Assembly (NCBI GenBank): GCA_951799445.1
Contig: OX637292.1
Coordinates: 1,739,296-1,803,295, forward strand
From: Pseudisothecium myosuroides
Taxonomy: Eukaryota > Streptophyta > Bryopsida > Hypnales > Lembophyllaceae
Length of the DNA stretch: 64,000 bases
Direction of reading: 5' to 3'
Shown here: positions 33,520 through 45,080 of the stretch, piece by piece
Layout: each line of letters opens with the position of its first letter
How positions within the stretch are numbered: the first letter of the stretch is position 1
Notes under the pieces: model-generated
Databases searched by the model: none
Told to the model about the DNA's origin: nothing
What the model saw: only the letters and a program-made list of their open reading frames with translations
Made by a program: the position numbers and the translations under genes

Positions 33520-35414
33520 TCACCTATTTCTCTTAGCCTTCTTTATAGACGTGCCACCCTGAGCTGGCAATCCACCTGTCTTCTGGGGTGGGGTGTTCTT
33601 CGTCTTCGACCTGGTCCGGGGAGGCTGCAACTCTTCCTCCTCCGATTGAGTCGTCTCCTCTTCCGATTCCGGGTCCGTCTCGCTCAGTAGCCGTCGTCCC
33701 CTTGGTTTCGGAACAGTAAGATCAATGAGCTGGGACGGTGGCGGTGTCTGGAGAAAGGGCTGGAGCATGTGAGTGAAACTCACCGGATCCATCCGAGCTG
33801 GATTCAACACCGTTCCGGGTAAAGGTGGTTCCCGGAAAGTAGAACCCACCGGTCTGTCGGGGAACAGATTTGCTACGGACGCAGTTCTTTCGGCTGGGAC
33901 GCCTAAGACAACGTCCTTTACCGGAGTCGAGGCCGCAAACTGCTTCACCAGTGACCTCCTCTTCTGGGCCGATGCTGTTCCGGCTTGCGACGTTCTGGCG
34001 ATTGTCTTGCTCTTTGCCGGAGAAGGTTGGTTCTGTGCCCCTCCTTCTTGGAGATCCTGACCCAGGTCAAAAAGGCCTTGGTCTAACCCCTCAAGCGGAT
34101 CCAAGTTTCCCAACAGTTGCCGGACTTCCTTGAGCATTCCCTCAATCCGGACTTCAAAATCCACGAGGATGCTCACCACCTTCGATCCGGCCACGTGACC
34201 ATCCTTCACCATGTGATTATTCCAGAGTGTAGCTCTGGCAAGAATATCCGCCGGAGTGTCAAACAGACTTCTGACATTCCGGACCAGATCGAGGGCTTCT
34301 CCCTCCTTTGCTTCAGCGGCCATCCTCTCTTTCTCCGACCACGCAGCTTGTTCTCGAAACCGGTCCTGTTCTTGCTCCAAGGTCAGAATCCGGTCCTCCA
34401 GCTGCTTCACCGCTTCCGGATCTGGCCTTTCCGTCAACGCCATCAGGATTTGGGTTTCTTCCTTCACACCCAATTTCTCGCACATTTGCCGGATCAGCGC
34501 CGACATCCGCTCATTCTGTGCCCGGGTAGCTAACAGCCATTTGATGGTGGCCTCTAGCTGATCCGTTTCCGGAAGTGGTTCTCGGGCCTTCTCTACCTCC
34601 TTGGCTTCTTGCTTCCCCCGCGCACCCCGATCAGTCGATTTCCGGTGCGTCCCTCCAACGTTTGGTGATGCCTGCTCCGGTTCTGGTTCCTCTTCTTTCG
34701 GCTCGAGCTCATCCGGTTCATCTTCCGCGGGAAGTCCATACTTCAACAAATTCTCGCCCTTCCGGTATATGGTCATTTCTGATCCGGCCAGTGCATCCTC
34801 GGAGTGATACAGATGGAAAAGATAGGGGCTAATCGGACTTGACTTCTTGTTCGCGATATTGACCGCTAACTTTTCCACTACAGAGTGAATGATCACTCCC
34901 CAGCTGACCGGCCTGGGAGCCGGATTCTCTCTATCTCCCAGCGCTCCGAAAATGGTGTTTGCCACCGTCATTGTAATCCGGATGGGCTTTTCGGATACAA
35001 GATAGGGATGAGGAATGCTAACAACTGCCCATCCCGGGGACTCTTACAATCACTTGCGGTGTTCCCTTCCTTGGAATCCGCATGACTCCGGAATACCTCC
35101 ACGGCGTAAGTGTCCGTCCGGGACGCCATTCCGGAACCCCTGCTCGGCGTAAAGTATGCCTTCGCCCACAACTCCGGAGTCCAGGCCCTAGATCGACCCC
35201 TAATCGTCAAATCGAACTGATTACCCACTCCGGAAACCAGCTCGTCAATCATCTCTTCACTCCGGACGTTCCATGGACGTTTTATCAATCCTAAGCACCC
35301 CATGATTTCTAGGTCTTCTTCTAACTCCTTCAGGCGCTCCGGATCCGATGGGACAACCGGACGGACGCCCCGAGCTGTCACTACCGACCTTCGGGATCGA
35401 CTCGCTTCCGCCAT
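33520..35414 (-). pseudogene. LTR3-encoded protein, copy B, single frameshift
   Basis: Same protein as 2693-4591, starting MAEASRSRR at 35414. Here the two glutamine codons that became TAA in copy A are intact CAA. A one-base loss near 34993 (TTTTCGG in place of TTTTCCGG in copy A) shifts the frame at the YPEKPTR motif. After that the frame is open from about 34971 to the TGA at 33520. The coiled coil (LEDRILTLEQEQDRFREQ), the acidic linker and the Pro-rich tail (SQLIDLTVPKPRGRRLLSE) are complete. The two copies together show a conserved protein of about 630 residues. Confidence 0.78.
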
Positions 35415-35869
35415 CTCACCGACTGCTAGGACAATCCGGTGCAATCGGCACCTTCCTCCCTTTCTCTCCCTAACACGCCCTAACTCACCACTCTTTCTCT
35501 CTTCTAACGCACCGTGGAAGAGCACAGGTAAAAGAGACTGAATGAGGCTGGCGGTGGGGTTTAAGTACCTGTCGGAACCCTAAGTTCCCGCCGCCAAAAA
35601 CGTTCCCGTAAGTTCCCTAGCCGGAACCTAGGCGGTAGGTCCCTACGATATGGAATTTTCCGGAACTTTCCGGCTTTCTGGCTACGGTTTCCGGTAGACT
35701 GCGTAACCTATTTAGAGTTTTATCTTTTCTACCTAGAAACTAACTTCTATTTCTAATATCTAAGTCCTAACTTTGTATTTAAATGCAAAAATTGAAAAAG
35801 TTCTGCTACTTTTACCTCCACTAAATTGTTAATTGGGACTTTCCGGATGATACGTACTCCCACAGCATC

Positions 35870-36178
35870 CATGGGGTCAACCCATGCTTCCTCCTTGCCT
35901 TCCCCTCCCTCCAGATTGACGATCGTATCCACCAATACCATCTCGAGAGCGGGCTCATCAACTGGAGATCTCTCCCTCTCCTTGCCCTTCTTCGATCGCG
36001 ATCCCTTCTTACTGGAACTAGGCGGCGCCTTCTCAGGATGAGCGTTCTCATCAACAAAATAACTGGACTGAAGGAAGTCATCCTTGTCCAGATTCTCCGA
36101 CAAGATTGCCATGTCCTAAAATCGGTCATGGTAGTCCGCGTCGTCGATGCAGAAGTGATCCATGCCAGACATCTGCCA
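35870..36178 (-). pseudogene. Gene Y, exon 3, proximal half
   Basis: Opens after TTCTCAG (36179-36185) with WQMSGMDHFCIDDADYHDRF, an in-frame TAG at 36116-36118, then DMAILSENLDKDDFLQSSYF. A Lys/Ser-rich basic segment (KKGSRSKKGKERERS) follows, and the exon reaches VDPMDA, where LTR3 copy B cuts it. Phase 0 with the exon ending at 36476. The apparent continuation into VGVRIIRKVPI is LTR sequence, not gene. Confidence 0.55.
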
Positions 36179-36212
36179 CTGAGAACATGATTCAGTACCT
36201 CAGAATCGATAG

Positions 36213-36447
36213 TTCAACTCGGACCGACTTGAATCCCCACACGTCAGGGATTGTGGCGGGAAAAAATGATTCAAGTCGAACCGAGTTAAACATGGATACA
36301 CGACGGAGCGCAAGAAGTTCAACTCGCCTCGACTTGAAATAACATAACAGTAAATACATTGGCAAAATGAAAAACCGAAAGTTGACAAATGCAGCACGAA
36401 ACTCCAGCGCTCGCAGACTCATAGTGTTCAACTCGACTCAACATGAA
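36213..36447. repeat. Four 21-bp palindromes in an intron of gene Y
   Basis: At 36213-36233, 36270-36290, 36318-36338 and 36427-36447, variants of TTCAASTCG-NNN-CGASTTGAA (S is C or G). All lie in the 36179-36475 intron. Confidence 0.8.
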
Positions 36448-36475
36448 TGAATGGGATACTGGTCAGACAACCTAC

Positions 36476-37831
36476 CCACGAAGCACAAACAAATTTGCCT
36501 CCAGCGAAAATAGAGAGGACATCGTTACGGGCATTGCTAAAGAGATCGAGCACGCCCAGATAGAACTCCATTCGAAGTTCCGTATCGTAGATCCTGTACT
36601 CCAGCTCGTTGTACAATCCCGCCATAGACCACTTGCCATCCATCGGCACCTCAAATCTTTGCGGTATTGATCTGGGCTTAATCTGGGCACCTCTCTTGAT
36701 TAGGAAGATGAGGTGCATGGGAGCCTTCGCAGCAGATGAATGAGGATTCAAGTCCATGAGGCGCTCCGCAAGCACAGCGGGGATGTACACTGCATACTGC
36801 GAGGCGTAGACGCCCGCCATCTTCCCCGTTCTGATGAGTCCCCTCACATGGTCGTCCACCTCCTCGTCCCCGGTAATCCATAGCTAGACCTACGGATCTG
36901 TGAGGCTCGGGTCAGTTAGCTCCATCGCCCTAGCCATGAACTCTTCGTAGTAGGGAGACTCTTTCGGGGCTGTGCTCTTGTATTTTACTCCCGGGATGTT
37001 GCGGAAGTCCAGCAGCGCGAGCTTAATAGAGCTCTTCATCGAGTCATCCCATGCCTCAGAAGCCCAAGAGCCCATGACGTCTTCCTCGGAATCATATGAC
37101 CTCAGGTACGCCCGAGCCTCTGGCTTCTTGTACTTCCCCTTGCTCCTGAGGAACACCTTGAAAAATTCCGCAGCATAAGGCGACAGCTCCTCGCATTTCT
37201 TGTTCTCGGTCGATGGCCTCTTCACTTGGGAAAAGAAATCTTCCTTGGGACCAGTCAGGAGCAACTTCTTTGTGGCCTGCGTGATGTCGTACTTTTTCTT
37301 GAAGGTCTTCCACGCCTCGCGACGGTATGTGCCTTTTCCTCCTAAGAATCCCAGACTACGCTTCTCAAGCCAGAGAAACTTCTTCACAGCCCATTTCCTC
37401 TTGACTCTCTCCAACCACTGCCCTGAGCTGTAGCAATCGGGAATGATTCTCCGGCCCTCTTTGATTGTCACCTTCGGATACGGAAGGGTCCTGTTTGGCG
37501 TTCTGTTGAGGAGGTGCAGAGCAAGTCTCTTCAGATCGTTCTCAGTGGTGTTTCCCATCCACTTGAAGAACTCGTGGGAGAATGCACCGTCCTTCTCTTG
37601 GTCCCAGACCTTTGTATCCTTCATTGGCTTTAGAGACTCGGGATCGATGAGAAGCCCTTCTGTATGCTTCGAAATAACCTCCTTCCACAAGTTGTGAACC
37701 TCATCGGTTGCGGTGATAAGCTTGATCTCGTTGTGGATGTCGAGTTTCTCAAGCTGCGCCCTATTCATCGCGTCTTGGTTTTTCTTGACGTCAATCATGG
37801 CAAAGCGAAGTTTCATGGCGTCTTGAAATTC
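36476..37831 (-). pseudogene. Gene Y, exon 2
   Basis: Starts after GCGTGCAG (37832-37839) with EFQDAMKLRFAMIDVKKNQD. A mostly helical, charged region follows (DNxxKRLALHLLNRTPNRT-like, YSSGQWLERVKRKWAVKKFL, YAAEFFKVFLRSKGKYKKP). Two TAG codons at 36890-36892 and 36884-36886 (DP*V*LWITGDEE) interrupt an otherwise continuous frame, which goes on through VYIPAVLAERLMDLNP and RMEFYLGVLDLFSNAR to the donor GTAGGT at 36475. Both stops would be Gln if TAG were CAG. No known domain recognised. Confidence 0.55.
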
Positions 37832-37874
37832 CTGCACGCAAGTCAAGAACGTCAAAAGTCAGACCTCCTCAAGA

Positions 37875-37962
37875 TTCAACTTGCATCGACTTGAATCAGA
37901 CAGAAGCGAAATCATCCCGGGGCTGTGGTAGAAAAGAACAATTCAAGTCGAATCGAGTAGAA
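37875..37962. repeat. Two 21-bp palindromes flanking a short intron
   Basis: TTCAACTTG-CAT-CGACTTGAA at 37875-37895 and TTCAAGTCG-AAT-CGAGTAGAA at 37942-37962, one near each end of the 137-bp intron 37832-37974. Confidence 0.8.
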
Positions 37963-37974
37963 CCACGTGCTTAC

Positions 37975-39414
37975 ATTCCACTTCAGAGTCGAAGCCACAT
38001 CCGTCGTGGACTTAGGGTCTTTCCTGACGGTCGAGCCGACCTCCGTGGGCTCCTTTGGTGGAGGTGGCTTGTTCAGGCTAATCCAGACATTTCTGGCGCT
38101 AAGGATGTTGCTGGCCCAAGTGGGTTGGTAATTCTGAAAGTGGTTCACTCGGTTATACCACACCAATATTTTGCGAATAATCTTGGCGTCCTTGTTCCAC
38201 ACAACGTAGCACTCCCAGGTCTTAAATTTCTCGAATTTAGCCTCGTATCCTGGAAGGCTTCTCATCCTCTTCGCAGCCTCCACGCTATGCTGCCCGTTAA
38301 TCATCCAAAATTTCCCTGTCGCGACATCTTTGAAGTCCCCGGGACGCTCACTGAGGCCTTGGGGCATCGCACAAAGCGTCATCTTCTTTCTTGGGTCAAG
38401 CATCTCCAGGTAGAACTGCAGAGCTAACTTGATGCCCTTCTCCTTGAGGCATCGCACGTTCAATTCTGCTGGTGGGCTCTCCAGTTGGTCGATCGAGATT
38501 TCTTGGGACTTCTCGACCCCGTCAATATACGAGTCTGTACATAGAGACCAGTAGTCCTCATAAATTTTTCTCGACTCTTCGTAGTTCACCTCGACACGAC
38601 TGCCCTGCGTGTCTTTGGGAATGTCAGTGAGCGCGGAGACCATGCTCTCTTCCTCCAATTCCTTCGCCCTCTCCTCTACATCAGCCTTGGCCTGCAGCTT
38701 CTTCCCCTTCGCTGGAGTTTTATCGTGCGCTCCTCTCGCGTCGACAGCAGTGGACTTTCACTTCGTCCGGCTCTTCTGCGTCTCTGCTGTGTCCAGGACA
38801 AGCGACCCGTGACTTGCTCCCCCTGGTGTATACTCCCTGGAAATCGCCATAGGCGCTAATTTCATCTTGTTCTCCTTCAACTTATCCCGCTCATTTTCGA
38901 ACCCTTTGAGAAGGTAGTTGAACCGAGAGAGAAGGACCTTATGAGATAGGGGTCCTCCGTCCTTGCTAACCCACCTTTTGTTCTCAATGTTGTTTATGAG
39001 GTTCGAGTAAACCCCCTTGTATGCCGTGTTCTCAAGGCTTCGGCTAGTCATGGAGACCGAGTAGATGCTGTCCTTGGAGGGAACTATGTAGGAGAACACA
39101 TACTCTTCTTTCTGCTCGGGGTCGACCGTCCTGCACGATACTATAAACATGTTGTCCGGACCGGTCTTGAATTCGGTCACAGACTCGAACAAGGACACCG
39201 GAAGTGTTTCCGGACAGTTGTTATATTTTGTTTTGAAGCTTAGATGTCTGGAAGTTGGTGTGAGACTAACGCTCCAGCACTCTACTCTTTCGGGCTCCTT
39301 CCACGTCCAGCACTCTCCGAGTATGAGGTCATCACCATAGTCCTCCGCGTCCTCGTCTCCTTCGATGAGGAAGCGCCTGAAGTTGACGTGCAGTTTTGTC
39401 TTCTGCTCTTCCAT
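37975..39414 (-). pseudogene. Gene Y, exon 1, with ParB-like motif
   Basis: ATG at 39414 (MEEQKTKLHVNFRRF) is the first plausible start; the sequence upstream has the palindrome cluster. The N-terminal 220 residues (GECWTWKEPERVECWSVSL, EYVFSYIVPSKDSIYSVS) are unrecognised. A TGA at 38758-38760 (RTK*KST) breaks the frame and may derive from CGA. After it come a Lys/Glu-rich helix and FWMINGQHSVEAAKRM, resembling the 'DGQHR..A' box of ParB-like folds. WECYVVWNKDAKIIRKILVWYNRVNHF follows, and the exon ends at ATG-TAAGC (donor 37969-37974). A nuclease or NTP-binding function cannot be claimed. Confidence 0.55.
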
Positions 39415-39442
39415 ACCTGCGCACGAAGAGCTCTTTCTTAGA

Positions 39443-40315
39443 ATCAAGTCGACCCAAGTTGAACGAGTACTTAGATGACCTTAGCAAAGTCTCCCTAATC
39501 TTTATACTGGTGATCTACCTCTGTTGGCCTATAGGTTTTCCTTTCAAGTCAAGCCGATATGAACTCTTTACAGGGCTCTTTTTTTTTTTCTCTCTTTTGA
39601 GTCGTTCAACTCGAGTCGAGTTAAACGCTTAGTTCACTGTCGTTGATTTTTTCTGTGTAAACGTATATCTCCTGCCTAATGACGTCTAGCGATGTACATT
39701 CGACTTGATTACTCTATTGGCCGTGCAGTTCTCTGAGTTGGTTCACAGGTTTTAGGTATGTTCTGTTGTAGTATCTCTTGTGGGGCAGAGTGTCATGTTC
39801 AACTCGATACGAGTTAACCTGGCTTATAGATTACATGGTTTACGTTTGCCAGTAACGTTGTTCAATCTCTATTCTTGCTGGTCAGTCAACTCGATTCGAG
39901 TTGAGTTCCCAAGCCGAGGTTTTTTGTGCTGCCGGTTTTGGGTCTCTGTGATCGTGTTCAACTCGTATCGAGTTGAAGTACATCAGACTATTCTTTCCAA
40001 TGCTGGGACCATGAGGTACTGTCATCGGTCGGACTGGTTAGCCATTCAACTCGACTTGAGTTGAATGGGAATCGGTTATCTGAATCTGGTTTCGGGTAGC
40101 GAGATTCCTTTTTTTGTATTCAACTCGAGTCAATTTGATTGGAGTGTCTGGCGTTGGTTTAGGGTTTATTCTTATCTACTTGAATCGGTCTATGCTGATT
40201 CAACTCGATGCGAGTTGAATTAGCTAATTTTCATGCTTCTCTCAACTTGTTTCTAGCTATTCAGGTGTGGTTTCGAGTTGAACTGTCGTCGAGTTGAAGT
40301 GGGTTCGAGTTAAAG
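39443..40315. repeat. Cluster of about ten 21-bp palindromes upstream of gene Y
   Basis: Copies at 39443, 39543, 39605, 39798, 39885, 39957, 40045, 40119 and 40199, plus direct half sites CGAGTTGAA at about 40273-40315. Best examples are perfect in both arms, such as 39957-39977 and 40199-40219. Spacing is mostly 60-100 bp, except for a gap of about 190 bp. Confidence 0.85.
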
Positions 40316-40319
40316 TGAC

Positions 40320-41337
40320 TTCATCTCTCTGGTTTTGATTCATGTGACGCTCATTCTTGTAAACTCTGATATGCCACAGTCAATCCGACAAAATGCATGA
40401 ATTGTTGCATTTTCAGTCAAGAAACGCAAAAGCAAGAGTGACAATCCCACAGAAACAAAACGAACCTGAAATGGAGATGAAGCCCGCTGCTGAGCCTTCC
40501 TGTGACAAAATTCGCACCCTAAACCCCAAATTGGTGCCCGCAACCTACAAAAGAATGCCACATTCTACTCACAAACAGGAAAGCATTGCTTAAGAAATCA
40601 TTGACATTCACAGCAAAATCAGTTTTGCCACAAGTTCACCCTAAAATGAATTGTACTAAGCATTCATCGACATTCCTGCACATTCACTCATACTAAATCT
40701 GTGAACCCTCGTGATGAACAGCAGGCAAGAATTTCAATGTTGCAGGTGAAGCAAAAGACAATAAAGCATACTCAATTACAATGAAGCAATGAGTACTGCA
40801 AAAAACCAAACAACAATCGAACGAAAACAATCAAGCAAGACATTTATTGAAACAAGCAGGTGAGTGTTCTCACCTAAGAACCGGGGTCGGCGCTGGAAAA
40901 CCCTTGTCAATTCGCTGGAAAACCCTCGTCAATTCGTCAATGCACTCGGAGCACGCCACAAATCCTCCAAAACTTCAATCAGGGCCGCCACAGATAGAGT
41001 CGCCGCCGCACAAACCTCCTCTTGCGACCCTCTCTCCTAAACCCTAAACCCACCAAACAGGAGGTATCAGATGGCCACCTCGTCGAAGCGCTGACGACTG
41101 AGACAAGCGCTGAAGCACAGAAGAAGCGAACGCAACAAAGAAGCCACAGAAGAAAAAACGCACACAGAGGGAGAGAAACTCGGAATGGAAGTCGGCGCGC
41201 CAGGTAGGGTTACCAAATGAGAGAGACGACCGAGACGCCCGCGGTGATAGGGTAAAGCGCGAGTTTAGGGCTGACCACGGCTTTAGGTCCAAGGGCAACT
41301 TTAGGGCAACGCACGGGTAAAGGGGGAAGCCCGGCTA
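40320..41337. other. Intergenic stretch, possible distal promoter region
   Basis: No gene supported. A telo-box-like CCTAAACCCTAAACCC at 41036-41051 within an otherwise GC-richer stretch (40,860-41,330) could be promoter sequence for a minus-strand gene. A repeated phrase 'cgctggaaaaccc..gtcaattcg' occurs twice at about 40895-40940. Confidence 0.3.
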
Positions 41338-42120
41338 TAGGCTCCCTCACACTACGAGGTCTTTTTTTAAAACCGTAAACGAAGTTGAGAACGTTTTCCG
41401 GCCAATCAATGACATAGAATTTCTCCATGCAGGACTGACGTGCAACTATTTATCTTTCACATTATGTGTGAAAACGGAATGTATTCTATAGTACTGTGAC
41501 TTCCAGTGAAGGTTTTGAAATTTTCGTGACCTTCACATCTTTGACCTCATTTTTGCACATCTAGTTTTGAACTAAAGTCAATGCAAATTGACCACTTGAC
41601 ATACTTCCACATTTGTAATTTTAGAAATGTATATATTCTAGTAACACCAAATCCAACCGATGGATAGGACAACAACTTAATAAAGTATCACCAAAAATTA
41701 GGATGACTTTCATCCAAGCAGGAATGAGACAGAAACAAGGATTTGAATCCGTTCATAGTCCAAAAAATGGATGTCGGAGCGCTCTAGGGATAGGCTCCCT
41801 CACATTAGAAGGTCTTATTTTTAGAACCGTAAACGACGTTGAGAACATTTTTCGGCCAATTAATGACATAGAATCTCTCCATGCAGGACTGACGTGTAAC
41901 TATTTATCTTTCACATTCTGTGTGAAAAGGGAATGTATTCTACAGTATTCTAACTTCCAATGAGGGCTTCTTTTTCAACATACAAATAACGTTCATGACA
42001 TTTTCCGACCAATCAATGATATAAAACCTCGTCACACATGACCAACGTGCAACTATTCATCTCTCATATATTATGTGAAAAGAGAATGTCTTCTACAGTA
42101 TTTTGAGTTCCAATGACTAT
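41338..42120. repeat. Three diverged direct repeats of about 170 bp
   Basis: Units at about 41338-41515, 41790-41965 and 41966-42120 share 'ggctccctcaca', 'gttgagaac', 'cggccaatcaatgacatag', 'catgcaggactgacgtg' and 'gaatgtattctacagta'. The second and third abut. No coding potential. Confidence 0.65.
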
Positions 42121-43559
42121 TTCTGCATTTTTGAAAGTACGAAATTTTGAAGCCAGCTGGGTATGAAAACAAATGGTTTTCACGACAACTGCCTCAAGGT
42201 AAACATTTCAAAATTTCTGACTTTGTTAATATCAAAACTAGAAAGCACTGTATTACAACAATGCACTATTTTTAAGCGTTGTAGGGCAATGCAATCTTCT
42301 CTAGCATTTGAGCTGCTAAAACTAAAATTTATACAGAATTAGTTTTGTTGCTCATTATTTTTAAACTTCACTCCTAGGTAAACAGAGGATACTTCTGAAA
42401 ATTACAGAATTTATAAAATGTATATCTTAGTGTAAAGATGTAATGAAATGTAGCAAAGGCCTTGCATCACATGTCACAAAAGGTTGAACTGAATGTGTAT
42501 ATGATTCACATAGTTTTTAGTAAAGGCCAATCGTTCAAATAGGTATTATTGTAAGAACTTGGAATTCATAAATGTACTCCATAATTATTTTGTTCAAAGT
42601 GCTTAAAAGTATTGTAAAGTTTGAACCTCTTCATGGTTTTTAAAGGCGTGTATCACAAATTTTTTCTCTTAAAGCTACCTTTCAGAAGTCACTTAGTAAA
42701 TCACTCTAAACAACATGCGTCTTAATTTTGGACCCCATGTTGACTTAAAATTGTTTAAGTGGCTACTTTAAGAGACTTAAAACTTAAAATGTAGAGAATT
42801 TGAGACTCTAGATGTTTATAGTTTAGGGTTCATGATGTTTATATTAGTTACTAAGTAAGGGGTTTATATCCTCTTTTTTTTCTCTAAAACATACATTGTA
42901 GTATTGTACACTTGAATATAATGTGGGCCACTATAATACATTTAGGAAAATAGTGCCTTTGCAACTCACAGAATTCTATCTTTAAAGAATTTGTGTAGAC
43001 TAATTTGTTACTAAAAAAATATAACTGCTTTTCTTCCTCTGAAAGGTACATTGTACATTTGAATATAATGTGGGGCACCATAAATTATGTTGTTTATAAT
43101 TATTCTTGAACTTCACTAAGAAATGTAGGGTACTTGTGAAAATTATGAATTTATTGAAATGTGCTTTTTTAATTAAAAATCATTCAAAATTTCCAAAAGT
43201 ATGCTACAAGTTCCTTGTGCTTATTAATTCGAAATGTTTAGAATATCTCCAACTTGCACAAATTTTTATTATTTATCTTCTTTTGAATATGAGTTTCATG
43301 ACTTTTTAGATTTATAAACTAGAAGGCATTAAATAACCTTTTTAAATTATGTAGCAAATAACATAAAAAAGAAGTTAAAATGAATGTGGCCACAATTTTC
43401 AAAGTGAAGTGTACAATATTTCAAACTTTCACATGATTATTTTATTCATACACACGTGCATTTATTTTAGGAGTCATGTAAAATGGTTCTCTTAAATACA
43501 GGGCATGCACTTGTTTTTTGGCGTTCCTAAACAAAATTTAAGCAAATGGGTGACAAATT
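42121..43559. other. AT-rich stretch without genes
   Basis: Only a short direct duplication ('gaatataatgtggg', about 42890-42935 and 43040-43085) stands out. Confidence 0.4.
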
Positions 43560-45080
43560 AAATGCAGCCACAAATTTGGAAGTGACCTGGAGTAAATTTC
43601 CAACTCCTACAATTCTTCCCTCCTCCACTCGCCATTACATTTTAATCTAATTTACAGTTCAATTCCACGAACATCCGCAAAACCTTAAACTAGTTTACAT
43701 TTTACTTTCTTTCTCGCTCTTGAATAAGAGTCAAGAATTTGATCGCCACATGAATTTTTTTGTGTGTGGATTATTCAAAATTAGCACATTTATTTGTCTC
43801 GTCCGCTTTGCATTATATTTGATGTATTGACATATGAGATTGAGTTCCATCAACTATAGGACATGGCTCATTTTTAATATTGTTTCACAATTTGGAATGA
43901 CGGGCAAGAATTAAATCCGCACATGGTTTCCTTATGTACGGGTTATTTATAGCCTGTAGTTTTACTTCATGAACCGCTCGCCATAAAATTTCATGACATT
44001 TGGCAATGAGTTCCACTAACTTTTAATAGGGCGTCACTTACTATCAATCACTTGTTTTTTCTCATGTATATTATTTTAGAGTTTAGGGTGTTCAATTTTG
44101 AAAAAGACGCCTACATTTAATGATCTTCTACATTTTAAATGTTTCACGACATGTGCATCCTGTACATTTGTGTAACACTTCATTAATTCAAACACTTGTA
44201 CAATTTTGTTGAAGCCAGCGCTTGTATTTTATTCATTAAAAATCCCAGAAGTCATGAACTTTGAAGTAAATTGGAATGGAAATAAATTATTCAAGCTGCA
44301 AATAGCAATTTACATGTAGAATTCATGAGGACATTGATTTCTTGTTGTGTTTATGCATTTTTGAACGAGACTTGAATTTCCCTTTTTTCAAGGAAATGCG
44401 TGAGTTCCATATAAATTCCCTCATCGAGAATTTATATGGAGATTCAATTCTAGCCCCTTATTCACTGTAGGGCCCTAAATCCAAGAGAAAATGCCCTCCA
44501 GTTAGTGGAATTCAATTCCAAATGTCATGAAATTTAATGGCAAGTGGAGGAAGAACAAAATGCGCCAGTTGCAAATAATCCACAGCCCACACGGGGAATG
44601 TATGAGGGGATTAAATTGGTGCCCCTCAATTTCATTTTCTAATTCGTACCTGACCTATCTAAAAAGTGCCATGCCATGAATTTTAAAGAACCATAGTGTG
44701 ATGACTTCCTAAATAAGTGCACGTGTATATTAAAAATATTTTTATGCATTTGTTTTACAATGTGCACATTTGTTTCCAAACTACAACGCATGGCATCTTT
44801 TTTTTTTTTTTCTCTAACGTAAAGAAAGGGCAAAAATTCAATCCCCACATGGATATTTCATGTGACTGCGTATTGTTTACAACTTGCACATTGTTTTCCT
44901 TCTTGCACTCACCATTTCATTTCATGACATTTGGGATGCAGTTCCACTAAGTACAGGCCATGGCTTTCTGTAAATTATTTTTTCAATCTCTTTTATATTT
45001 AATTTGGACAATTGAAGTCAAATTTGGAAAATGAGGCCTACATGTAATCACCTCGTGATTTTTAAATGTAATAGAAATTA
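43560..45080. repeat. Old dispersed repeat, several copies
   Basis: A block like 'ccatttcatttcatgacatttggnatgagttccactaa' recurs in direct order near 43800, 43980 and 44910, inverted near 44510-44545. In two copies it is followed by 'aaaatgaggcctacatgtaat'-like sequence. Strongly diverged; class unknown. Confidence 0.45.
44406..44440. other. Perfect 13-bp hairpin
   Basis: TCCATATAAATTC and GAATTTATATGGA around a 9-nt loop CCTCATCGA. Isolated; role unknown. Confidence 0.6.

Larger units (their letters stand above)
30025..35864 (-). mobile_element. LTR3 copy B, solo LTR in a coding exon
   Basis: The sense strand runs from TGTGGGAGTACG (35864) to GCGCTCGATA (30025), so the terminal CA has become TA. 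Flanked by GCATC (30020-30024 and 35865-35869). About 3.46 kb without the nested CACTA element. Removing it restores an open frame across the exon of gene Y (VDPMDA to IRDAH). Its leader near 35777 preserves the unoccupied target of LTR2 copy a. Confidence 0.9.

Noticed and set aside
35750..35864. Apparent in-frame coding of VGVRIIRKVPI at the end of gene Y exon 3
   Set aside because: The same sequence starts LTR3 copy A at 6453. It is LTR DNA that happens to be open across the insertion site.
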